Below are positions 31,550 through 42,700 of a stretch of 64,000 nucleotides of DNA, one piece after another; the first letter of the stretch is position 1; the number at the start of each line of letters is the position of its first letter. A program made the position numbers and the translations under genes. The notes under the pieces were generated by a model. That model saw only the letters and a list, made by a program, of their open reading frames with translations, searched no databases and was not told the origin of the DNA. The DNA comes from Incurvaria masculella (lineage: Eukaryota; Arthropoda; Insecta; Lepidoptera; Incurvariidae): the NCBI GenBank assembly GCA_946894095.1, contig OX335653.1:5523001-5587000 (forward strand). The letters are read 5' to 3'.

Positions 31550-33680
31550 AGAATGTAATCATTGGTACAAATCGCAACCCTATCTTGTAAATGATTAAGA
31601 AGTTATAATGGGACAATCGACGCTAGACATTGAATTCTATTAGTGTAATTAAATTAGTGATTTGCAGTAATTGAGCACTACTTACTCTCAGCATGCGATC
31701 TCACAGCAAGAAATATTTAAAGGACAATGCCGAAAACAAAATCGCATAAAAGAGTACATTGACAAAGACCGATACCAATAGGCAAACATGTGATTGAAAA
31801 TTAAAATTACAAATAATATTTTTCAATTACCAATTGAAAGTCCCAGCGGACAAGGATTATTATTTTTAAAAAGTTTACAACATGTTGTTCTCAGTGTTGT
31901 CAGATGTTGCGTATTTTCGCTGTAATAGTTAACGACATTTTAATCCTATCTTGCGATTTCAGCTAAATGATTAATGTCACAGTCGTTAATCTGCAATAAA
32001 AATCTAAACTAAATACACTCCGTATATAGTAAAATGAATTATGTTACTAATAAAATATTTTATCATTATACTTCTGGTTTAGTTTTGGTCTATTTTCTAT
32101 ACCAATATCTGGCAGCTCCGACCGCGACAAGCCGTCATCATGACAGATTGTATGTATGTATCAAGGTAAAGATCGGTCAGTACGTCTTCAATAGTTTACG
32201 GAGAACCGACTGGCGCTGCTTTCGCTATAATATTTTCCTTTAGATCGGAAGGAAAAGTTTATCAGCCAAATCAATTTATTTTAAGGTTAACGATCATAGT
32301 ATACTGATTTCGCTCCCTCTACAAACATACACGTTTGTAATTATTCGTCTAGTACTATTTTAATTATAATTTAACTTAAATGCCTTTTTCGTAATTAATA
32401 GAAAAAATATATTTATCGTTCTATGCTGAAAGTCCTTGCCTTTCCGTGTGAATAAAGACAAAAAGAAGTATCATTAAACAAGACTAACCTCAAATATGTA
32501 TTTTTAAAAGTGTCTGGCGGGTTATTTCTGCTGTGAAAGTAAAGTAAACCATATTAATTATTGTGTGTAATCATGTGAGGAATGAAAATACGTTTGGTTG
32601 ATACGGTATCGTTTAAGTAGTCGCGCTTTTCTAACCCATAGTAAAATCGGCAATGTCCTTTGAGGATGAAAATAATGGCCACATACATTTTGGTTTATTT
32701 ATATCGGCGAGGGATCGGCAGTTCTGGAATTTAGATAGACCGAACAAAAGTAATGCTGATCTAATATTAATGTGATTCAAATACCTTTAAAACTACCTAG
32801 AAAATCGACAACATAATTTATTTGATAACACACTGGGCAATTTTTAAATAAACAAACGAACTGAATCGGATACGGAAACCAACCTTCACCGATGCATGGT
32901 CTGGAAAAAATGTTTTATCGTTCATCTGGAGATAATTTCAAATTCTGGTAATGTAGAGGCAACGTGTGTAATATATCAAAATGATGAATTACTCGTAGTT
33001 CGGATATGCCACGACCACGTCGCTCCACCCCGCCTGCCCCGCGCACAACGCTCCGCGAAACTTTCAAGATGCCCTAAAATACCCTTTCAAATTTACAATG
33101 TCACGTACCGAGAGACCTTTTCGTCATATTAATTGATTCATTAATTCTGTAATGTAACGAGATGCAAATACGTGACAGTAAATGTGATGATTTTCGTGAT
33201 TTTCCTTACTATACATACAAGGTTTACATGCACCTACCTTCGCTGCTTCTGTAAATGGCGTAGTTCTATTAACACTCTAAAAAGAACGTTACCCCTGTTC
33301 GCACCATCTCCAGTTACCTGAAATCCGATAAAGATCTTTCGGTTACATGGAGTAACCGAGAGGTTACTTTGTGATTTGTGTGGCTGGAGGTGGTGGTAAC
33401 GGGCGTTAATCGATTTGAGCGTTGTGTTCACAGGTTAATTATTTCATGCGGTTACACATTACCTTATATTGCCGAGCAGTGAACAGAAATATCAGTCAAG
33501 GTATAATTTTACATCTGGAAAATGTCATGTATTAAAGACGAATAAAGAAATAGAAGTAGAATGGACATAGCAAGAGTGGCCCTCTGCTTGCCACGACTCA
33601 CCCCCGAGACGCAGAATTTGTCATTCTCGCATCACAGTTTTAGGGCAGAGAGTTAATAGGTATTGTGATATTTTTTTGAA
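31550..33680. other. 2.1 kb of intron with no recognised gene or repeat
   Basis: Only short overlapping frames in AT-rich sequence. Nothing could be assigned. Confidence 0.5.
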
Positions 33681-33681
33681 A

Positions 33682-33780
33682 AATGTTACGGCTTTTCACG
33701 CGGCAGGAAGAGAGCTCAAAACGTCGGAGAATATCTCTTCCTGCCGCGTGAAAAGCCGTAACATTTTTCAAACATGTCTA
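33682..33780. repeat. Foldback with 36-bp arms, also present at 62150
   Basis: AAAAATGTTACGGCTTTTCACGCGG (left, from about 33680) recurs inverted as CCGCGTGAAAAGCCGTAACATTTTT (33743-33768). The right arm and the flank beyond it (TAACGACCGAGGTATTCTCG) match 62152-62215 next to the Penelope-like fragment, so this may be a piece of that element's terminal region. Confidence 0.7.
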
Positions 33781-33858
33781 ACGACCGAGGTATTCTCGAA
33801 AGTATCATATTGTGATATTTCGATGACAGAGACCAAAACCTGAGAGAATGGCGCTAAC

Positions 33859-34150
33859 CGTGGGTAAAGATGTTGATGGTCTCGTTGTGGAAGTAGAACA
33901 GGCTCTGAAGACATCCGCGGAAGCTCTGCAGCGGCCGGTAGCCGCTCAGCACGTACGGGTTGAACTGCAGGTGCGGAGGCATGTCGCTCCAGCGCAGCAG
34001 CCTCACCCGCTCGTCTCCGTCCGCCTTCGCCTCCCACGCGGTCGCCTTCGGGATCCCCTCCAGCTCCGCCGCCTCCGAAGACTTTTTTCTCTTCTTCGGC
34101 CCCTTGCCGTTCATTTCTTGAATTGACATCTCAAACATTGACTTGTACAT
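33859..34150 (-). CDS. PAQR4: PAQR4-like receptor, first coding exon seen (partial gene)
   Basis: The frame starts at ATG 34150 (open back to 34207; a longer 5' exon cannot be excluded) and ends at donor G|GTTAGC after 33859, phase 1. It has about 97 codons. A basic N-terminal extension (KKRKKSS) precedes the family signature: RLLRWSDMPPHLQFN, GYRPLQS and LFYFHNETINIFTH. The Glu/Asn/Thr/His block is the conserved entry to the first helix of PAQR proteins. The PPHLQFN...GYRP wording and the short Arg-Leu-Leu-x-Trp start fit PAQR4 better than other PAQR members. The next exon is 14448-14669, so the intron between them is 19.2 kb. GC-rich codons contrast with the AT-rich flanks. Confidence 0.85.
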
Positions 34151-34439
34151 TTGGTACTCCGGGCCAACCCCGCTCTGGGAGCCGCGAGAACACAGCACCG
34201 CTACGATTCACGCGGACTCGAAAGTAGCTGGAAAATGCTGAATAGAATGCTGCAGACTATGTTTCGACGACGGATTCACGAGCTTTCTCTAACTCCGGGA
34301 TCAACTATAGACATCTTTCACGGCGAAATTCTTTTCGAATTAATTGACTTCTCGAAGCACACGCGGGACTTAATTTAATATCACATCAGCAGTACGGCAT
34401 GGATCCGGTGGCGAGGGCTTCTTTCATATGTGAGAATCC

Positions 34440-34700
34440 GTCATGAAAGATCCGTCCGAGTGTCCGGCTGTCGGGTTCCATTCGGGCGGCGGTGACGGAG
34501 CACGGTGCATGTGGGCCGTGTCGGCGCGTTCGCGCGACCACGGAGCTGCGGAGCCCGAGCGGACTGGCGCTGGCGGCCGCTGGGCGGCGCTGCGGGGCGC
34601 GAACTGTCGGCGGCGCCCCCCCCCCCGCACCGCACGCCGCCATCTTGCCGCGGTGCGAATCCCACTATGCGCACTGCGCAAACTGCGATCAGCTGATTCC
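34440..34700 (-). promoter_or_regulatory. CpG-rich segment upstream of the PAQR4-like gene
   Basis: GC-rich and CpG-dense (GGCGCGTTCGCGCGACC, GGCGCTGCGGGGCGCG), lying 300-550 bases upstream of the first coding exon on the minus strand. Its position suggests promoter or 5' UTR sequence; no TATA box or start site can be fixed. Open frames on both strands here are compositional. Confidence 0.45.
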
Positions 34701-35489
34701 TGCCGGAGCGGACCTCACACGGCTCCGAGCTGAATACATAACTTCCCGGGTCAATAATTGTGCCCGTTTGTGGGTTTATCGTCGAAACAAATGAAAGGCT
34801 TGATGTTGGCGCTCTTTTCGTACCTCATAGAAAGACTTGTGAGAATGACAATAAACATTCGTATTCTTCTTTTGTACCGTGGCTTTAGGCTATACTGGTT
34901 TCATCTGAGATGTATTCTGCCAGAGTCACTTAGATACATTTGTATACCTAGATAATAGCATAGTCTTTTATTTTAAGTTGGTTTTTTTTGTAAAGAACCT
35001 TTTATTACTATTAAATTGAGATTGTATAACTGCATAGCAATAAATGCGATCGGAAAGGTTTTTGCAAATATTATACTTTCTAATATTTGTTCGTAATGGT
35101 ATCAAAACATTGTTTTAATATTATATATTATTCTACAATATATTTTAGAATCCAATATTTCAAAAACCTAATAAAACAGTTATCGCCCGTAGTATGGGGA
35201 ATTGATAGGGTAACAAATCTCTCGGAACGACTCGGAATATTTTCTAATATTAAGTTAGCCGTTAGAGATTACTCTTGGCGATAAGCTCGCCTTTGCATAC
35301 TATGTAATAGTTGGAAGCAATAAAGAATATTTTCATTTTCATTTCATTTCATGTTCCTACAGATAGCTCTTTAGCATCTACAGTTATGGATAGTTAAAAG
35401 ACAAATACATTGTTGCTGCAGTGACTGGATGTTTAATGAAGATGTGTTGCTGGATTAATTTTATTTTATTTGTCAATAATGTCATTATT

Positions 35490-35915
35490 CAGCGGCGGAT
35501 TTACAAATTTGCCGCCCGTAGGCAAATCAAATTTTGCCGCCCCTACCGACCTCTACATTTCGATACCCTAGTTCACAATAACATGAATTACCATTGTCAA
35601 TGCATCTGTAACATTATGATTTGTGTACTATCGTCCTAATTACACAATCTCTTTTCCGTAAATGTATTGATTTGGTGGAAATGAACATAGGTTGAATTGC
35701 GTAAATCATAACTTATTATGTGGAAGGTGCGCGTACAAGCGCATTGTGGCTCTAGCAAGCTTCAAAAGTCGCTCTTTCCGGCCTCAAATGCGGACGGGAA
35801 GATGGTACTTTGGGCTTGGGGAGCATGAAACAAAATGTTGGTCTCAAATTTGCCGCCCCTAAAATCTGCCGCCCTAGGCTCCAGCCTACTCAGCCTGCTG
35901 GTAAATCCGCCGCCG
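35490..35915. mobile_element. hAT-type MITE with perfect 8-bp target duplication
   Basis: TCATTATT occurs at 35482-35489 and 35916-35923, directly flanking a 426-bp element with ends CAGCGGCGGATTTAC and (minus) CGGCGGCGGATTTAC. Subterminal TTTGCCGCCC words repeat at both ends. This is non-autonomous. An 8-bp duplication is diagnostic of hAT-like transposition. Confidence 0.85.
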
Positions 35916-36151
35916 TCATTATTGTAGTAAAAGTCTGAGAAAGGGTTTATCGATGATTTCATTACACTTTAAATAGTGCATTGCACATTCTGACCTCTAA
36001 TGTCTCTGGCGGCTACAGGTAAGATTTAAACTTGGTAACTAGGTTAGATGACGGTGATACCGAAACCATTTGGATTCTACATAAAAATATGTGTTTCTCA
36101 TCATAAAGGATTGACAGAAGACGCTGCCACTGCGCTTTATCTTGGGCCGCA

Positions 36152-36367
36152 CCGGGCTGTTATACTCGAATTTTCGAGTTCAAGTAAAACGGACTATCGG
36201 CACAAACACCAGCTGCAAATTCAAATGGACACGAAGTTCGTGTTTGTACTCACTATCTTTGCACATTTGACGGATACGACCTTTTTTAACGTTCTTAGAT
36301 ACGGCAATACCATAATGACTGCTCGTCCGCTGTACTCGAACTCGAAATTTCGAGTAAAACAGGCCGG
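36152..36367. mobile_element. Small MITE with CCGG ends
   Basis: CCGGGCTGTTATACTCGAA at the left and, on the minus strand, CCGGCCTGTTTTACTCGAAA at the right; the TTCGAG palindromic words follow in both. 216 bp. The long open frame crossing it is a consequence of the repeat and not a gene. Confidence 0.65.
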
Positions 36368-36771
36368 TACACACGCTGTAATTATTTTTCTCAACAGCAC
36401 TGGTAATATTCATGACTGGTTAAATCGAATAACAATTATATAAAACAACAGCAACAATTTAACGTAAGTTTAATTAATATTACATTAATTTTGCACAGTT
36501 TCCCATGCCAGTGACAAAATAACCATACATTTTTGAGTATTCGCAAAGTAAAACAATGATTAAACTAAGGAATAGCAGCGTATTTAATTAAAATAATCTT
36601 AGACATCGATAGTTTGGCAGGCACGAATTTTCCATTGAGTCCCGCATTGCATTCATTGTAAAAGTAAAACTTTCATTATTTCAAACACGTCAGGTGTTCC
36701 TTTATACAAATGTTTTGTATAACAATAGGAATGTAATTTGACTTCACATTTTTTTTGTAGAACCTACCTAC

Positions 36772-39700
36772 TTAGTTTTTAGAAGGTTTTCTTCTTTCTT
36801 TGTCGTTCTGTTCTCCAGGAAGGAATGCGCCAGCAAGTGCAGCGGCTGTAAGAAAAGATCAAATGTAAAAAAAAACATAATCGGAATGCATGTGAAGAAG
36901 TATTTTTAGGGTTCCGTACCCAAAGGTTGAAAACGGAACCCTATTACTAAGCCTCCGCTGTCCGTCCGTCCGTCTGTCACAGGGCTGCATCTCATGAACC
37001 GTTATAGGTAGGCAGCTGAAATTTTCACAGAGCATGTATTTATTTTGCCGCTATAGCAACAAATAGGTAAAATTACAAAATATTAAAAATTAAAGAGGGG
37101 CCCCATACAAAAAACGTGATTTTTTGTGTTAAATCTTGTACCATGGTACGGAACCCTTAGTGCGCGAGTCCGACTCGCACTTGGCCGGTTTATTCGAAAT
37201 AAAGCTTTTGTGCAATAGACCGGGCGGGTCTTTCTGAATTATTATTAAAAGGCCAGCAAATAATATTGAACTGCAACAAAAAATATTATTGGGCAATACA
37301 TTTGCAATGCAATGCTATTGTGGAATAGACCGGACGGGTCTTTCTGAATTATTAGCAATTAAAATTTAACTTCTACAAAAACATTATAAGGCTAAGTATG
37401 GAAAATCACATATACAATTTTAATAGATTTAATTATTAATTGTAGTGTCTTATTAATCAAATTCAAATGGTTTTCAAACCGATCCAAATATCATGTGAAT
37501 AGTTTCCTAACGTGTCTCGCCTCAGCAGGCATACCTATATAAATAAATTTTAGAACGTGGAGAGAAGACTTCCACAAAGGAAGTTAAAAACTCTGGAGGC
37601 AAAATCACATTTTAATAATCACATGTAAATAACATAAAAATGAAAAATATTCTATGTATTATTGCAGATAAATAGATCCTACATTTAATTTGTTTCGCTT
37701 CATCAGCTGGAAACGATTCGTTTTATAATTACCTTGTTTGTAAATTGTCTTCTGTTGCTGTTTCTAAATAAATAAAAAACCAAATATTCAAAACACAAAC
37801 TAATATAATCCGTTCAACATTTGTAAATTTTACTTACAAATAATGAAAGCTCCGAAGAAGTAGAAGAAGTTCTCGCAATTATTTTCAATTTGTGCCCCCA
37901 TAAAATTTATAATAATAAAGGAAGCTCCTCTTCCCGCCATTATTGTGAGACACACCGCCATAGATCTGAAAATTATTCCAATTTAAATTAAAATAATTAT
38001 AGACAAAATATATAAGCGTTGTAAGGCGATGACTGGCTTCCCTATGCTAAGGGTGTCAACCTCTTGACTCTTTGACACCCTCTCAAGTAAAAAAATACGT
38101 TAGTGGACTTCATTTAAACAAAATCAACTAACACAATTTTTGACTAAGGTTTGTAACATGCAGATTTTTTGTATATATCATTAAGCATAGTTTGATAAAG
38201 TATATTTATTCACGCATGTAATTAAAAAAATCAAACCGTTAGTTTTATTATTCAAGGATGTTATTATTAAAAATGTTTTCGGATAGACAGTGTCTATCCA
38301 CTGTTGGAATGTTGAGTTGACTTTTGACTGGACGACGTGCCGGAAGTTCTCGGTCGCGCCGCGAGTCCTAAAGAATTCCACAATGCGGTGGAAGCTATTC
38401 ATAACACTGTCTATCCCAAAACATTTTTTAATAATAATGTGTAACAACAGTGAAAGTCTAAAAAAACATATTCAAGCATGTTATCTGATACCGCAATATT
38501 TTAGGTCTGTCGCCAACAATATTACTAAAATAAAGTGTTCTTCAGTGTTTGGTTTTGTTGTTGTGTTGTAATCAAATAAACTATTTCGGTTCAGTATGTT
38601 ATTTAGATTTACAAAATGGTCATAGCACAATTTGAAATGTTTGAAAATTCAACCTAGTAAAAGTACCCACTGAGACTTACCTTAAATATGTCGGATAAAT
38701 CTCAACAGCGAAGGCTGGGACGATTCCCATAACAATCGCATTGATATTAATGATAATAAAAAAGGCGAGGCTTCCAATGGATGTGATGTGGTTGAGCACG
38801 AAGCAGCTGAGACCACTGATGATGTTAAGGATGATAACCATGTTGCGCTTGCTCACCCACTTGCCAAATATCGTGACTAGAAAACCAATAGTGGCGCAAA
38901 AGGAGCCCAACGCCATCATTGTGTACAACGACAGATCATCTACTCGGTCATTGCAAGTACCGAAGTTAGCCTGTAAATTAATGGAATGAGGTTTGTAATT
39001 GCCATTTAAAATGTACCTGAAAGTTTAAATAACAGAGCGCTCTCCAACTAAATATCACTATGAATGAATGAATACTTTTTAATTACGCCTATTATACTAT
39101 TATTTACAACACCATATACAGAATGTTTTTTCAAGTGGGGTTTCAGTGCCAAATCCGAAACCATAAGAAACAGCGTAAAACACTCAAAAAAGTCATGAGG
39201 CCGATATTGATTAGAACTAAAACTACATTATTCGATTTTTGGAAAAATCGTTTTCCTAGCCCGGAATCGAACTCGTTGACACTTGCATTTTTCTCTATTT
39301 CTTATAGTTTCGTATTTGACCCTGATTGTCTACTTGAAAAATTCACCCTTCACCAAAAGTCCGTTGTTGGTTAAAGGCCGGTTTTTTTTCCTTGGCCTTA
39401 CTGAATTATATTAAAATGAACTAATATTGTTTGTACACCTGTTTCTTATTCTATTCCTAAATTATTTATTTAAACTTGATTGATTAAACGTTTGATTATT
39501 TAGGTTTATTTAGCACAAAACGTTTGGAATAAAGAAGAACTTACCGTTGCGTTATTAGATCTCCATAACTCTGAGACAACCCTGCCACAAAAGTGAGACT
39601 CCTGGCCCAGGACTGGAGAAGCTCGCATGAATGCGTTTGTAATGTGCGGGAGCCACATGATTATGGCTGGAGCCCTGTAAGAAACCATAAACGTTTTTGA

Positions 39701-42700
39701 ATGAATGGCCAATAAAAAAAATTGCCATGATATTGGACAAATATACTGCATGCAAACTATGTTCCATGCTAGAACCTTCTTTGAACATTGGCTACATTGA
39801 ACTGGATGGAAAACACGGACTAATTTTTTTTGCTGCTTTGACCTTCGATGATACCAACCGGCTGCCTAGCACAGCTTTTATTTTATCAGTGTTGCCGCAA
39901 ATGCTTGGTGAATTTTTTGAATACGACAACATTGACGCCAAATTAAATCGTGGCGATTCGCGTGATTAGGCAGCCGGGCGGCAACGCAAGGACTTTATTG
40001 AACGTCGTGGCGAGAAACGCTACTAGGCTACAGAGGCTGACAACGGTAAGATAAACTGAATTGTTACTAATTATCATCAGAGTTTGAGCATTCTAAACAA
40101 TGGAAGGTTTGAAATACATGAAAAAACCAAGTCAAGTTAATGGTCAAATTAATCATAAATATTAATCCAGGACATTTAATATCGCATAAAAACATAAGCA
40201 ATCTTTAAAATGAATATTAACATTATAGTAACAGCTTAGCAGACTTACGTAGAAAACGCAACGGCAGCGACTTACATGACGAGGAGAGTGTTCTTAAGGA
40301 ACTTTCTGTGGAACAATGGAGCTGTCTGGTTCCACATGGAGTGAAGAATGCCAACATTTTTGTTAATATTGGTATCCTCGTGCATACTTATAGATGTTAC
40401 CTGCAATACAAACAACAAATGAAAAATAATGTACCCATCAAACCAAGCATTTCGTCTTTTTGGTAAGCTATCATAACATAAAGAAATACAAAAAAATTGG
40501 CGCACTACATAATTCTAGAATATTACTCAGAAAGTTGGTGTTTTTCCTTTTTAATAAACATTACATCTTAATAGTAAAGACAACGCAGAGAATATGGTCA
40601 AAAAACAATATTAAGATCTGCTAATGAATTTGAGCCTAAACTAACTCTAGCCTGAACTAAACTGAATTCAATGTACTAACAAAATGCATTTATTTTTATC
40701 AACGAAATTCCTTAATCATACAATCTTTAAAGTAATAAGCTTTTCTTAAATGAACTAATTTCTTTAAAACGTGGGATAGACGACGTCTATCTCGACATTT
40801 TTAACCATCTATTTTGCCTGCCTCGTTGTTCGTATTCTAGAAATTCATGTTTTTGACTCAAATAAATTATTATTATTATTATCAAAAGGTGGATGGTAAA
40901 TTGTATGGCAATATTATTGTCATCCAATCGATCATGTATCCATCCTACTCTCCTATGTTTAAAACTTTAAATCTCTAGCTTATCGGGAAGTTAAAACGTG
41001 TTGAAATGTAAGCAGACAGGGTGGTTCAGTATTTCGCGCCGGATCAATAACTACTGCAAGGCGCAGATATGGCCTTGTGTGTAGTATTGTTCGCATCTGT
41101 TGGAGCAGCGAGCTCCTTACACTCGTACAGCGCCTACGACGACCCTGAGGTATCCAAGTGTTTAGAGACCCTCTAACTCAGAAATAATCAACTCGTCAGA
41201 GGTGCGTGCCGCGTATCACATGTTAAACAATATAAGATGCTCACTGAAAATTGTTCCGGTTTATTTCCCGTGTTGATAGCGTAGATTTTTCTCAACACTT
41301 GCAAGGCTTCATCCTCCCTCCCTTGACTAACGTAGAACTTGGGGCTCTCGTAGACGCACGTGATGAACATCAGCAAGGCGCCCGCATTGGCGAGGGCGAA
41401 CACTTGGGCGAGCAAGCGCCAGGGGCGGTAGCTGATGCCCAGCCCGCCCAAGGGAATGTTGAAGTCGTGTCGCAGCGTGATATATCCAATGGCTGAAAAA
41501 CATGATTTATGTTAGTAAATCGATTGTAATTTATTAATCGAGATACACATAGGAACTTTAAAAAATAATGGAAACGCCCGGCAACCGCGTGTCGCCGAAT
41601 GTTTGCCTAAAGAGGAAAACGCCAAACGTATAGCGTCGCTGTTATTGTAAGCGATCTGTGAACATCTTACATCCTTTCTTTTGAACATTCTTGGGTACGA
41701 GGAGAAATGTTCTAGCATTCCGCCCCAATCTGCCGACTCGCAGTGTCACACCAGACACGTGCCAGATGCACGTTTCTCGGTCGGGGTGCGTGGCAAAGTG
41801 GCCCGAAGACCCTAAATGGGCACCGCCGACACCTTGCGTCACCAATTGAGTCAGGTTTTGCGTCAGAGCAAAGTTCCACAAGCTCTACCAGCAAATTCAG
41901 TATTGTTTATCTCGCATCTAGCACGGAATCATTCTTCCAGAGTGAATCTGTGGTAGTGAAGGTACAACATGTCGATATTCGCGGCATTCAGGTTATTGTG
42001 CAGCCCCAGTATATTCGCTATGTCCGCGCAAAAGGTGCCGAGGTTGTGCACTGCAGAAAAAATGCTTATCCTTTCTTAAAATGTGTGGTCAAAGCGTAGC
42101 CGGGGGCTTTATAACCATGTATCTGCCAGAGATGGTAAGTTGCTGTCAAGAAGGACTGGAGGAACTCCGATCCCCTCCGGAAGTGGCTGCCGGGATCTCC
42201 GGCAATCATGTCACCAACCGGTATGACGGACCACTCCGAGATTATGCGCTTATCCTACTCAGAAAGAGAAAGAAAGTGGTTCATGACCGGGGCTAGGATT
42301 TGAACTCAAACTCCCGCATGAAAGGAAAAACCTCTAGCCCCTGCACAACAAGGTGATATCACATTATAAATATTGAATCATTTCTCTTTGTACCTTTGCT
42401 TGAATAAAGAAAAAACTTTCTGGAAATAAGAAACTTACTTTTGTGTTTGCTGTAAATATTCAATGTATGCACATGTGCTTAGATGGCTTTAAAGACAAAA
42501 AATCTTACTCGAAATAAGAATCTGCGCGGCCATAAGACACGTGGAGATTATCATCACGAATCGAGCACGAAGGGCGCGTGGTGCCGTCTCCACCAGCAAT
42601 GCATACACCACCGCATGTCCACCAGATGCACTGCAAAATATCATTAATTGTATTTATACTGGCTTCCTCTTCTTAGTCCTTTAAGCTATGAATGATGAGG

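Noticed and set aside
34386..34733. Overlapping open frames upstream of the PAQR4-like exon
   Set aside because: CpG-driven frames on both strands with no similarity; better explained as promoter or 5' UTR.
36048..36443. 131-codon plus-strand open frame
   Set aside because: It crosses an inverted-repeat MITE (36152-36367) with frames open on both strands, and shows no domain or splice context.
37212..37352. Rho-independent terminators (hairpin plus T run)
   Set aside because: Located in an intron of a eukaryotic gene and repeated twice as part of a dispersed repeat; bacterial terminator logic does not apply.
37691..37790. Additional small exon of the transporter
   Set aside because: An acceptor/donor pair exists, but with the first acceptor the phase gives an immediate stop, and exon 9 joins 36845-36772 directly in the correct phase with a sensible C-terminus.
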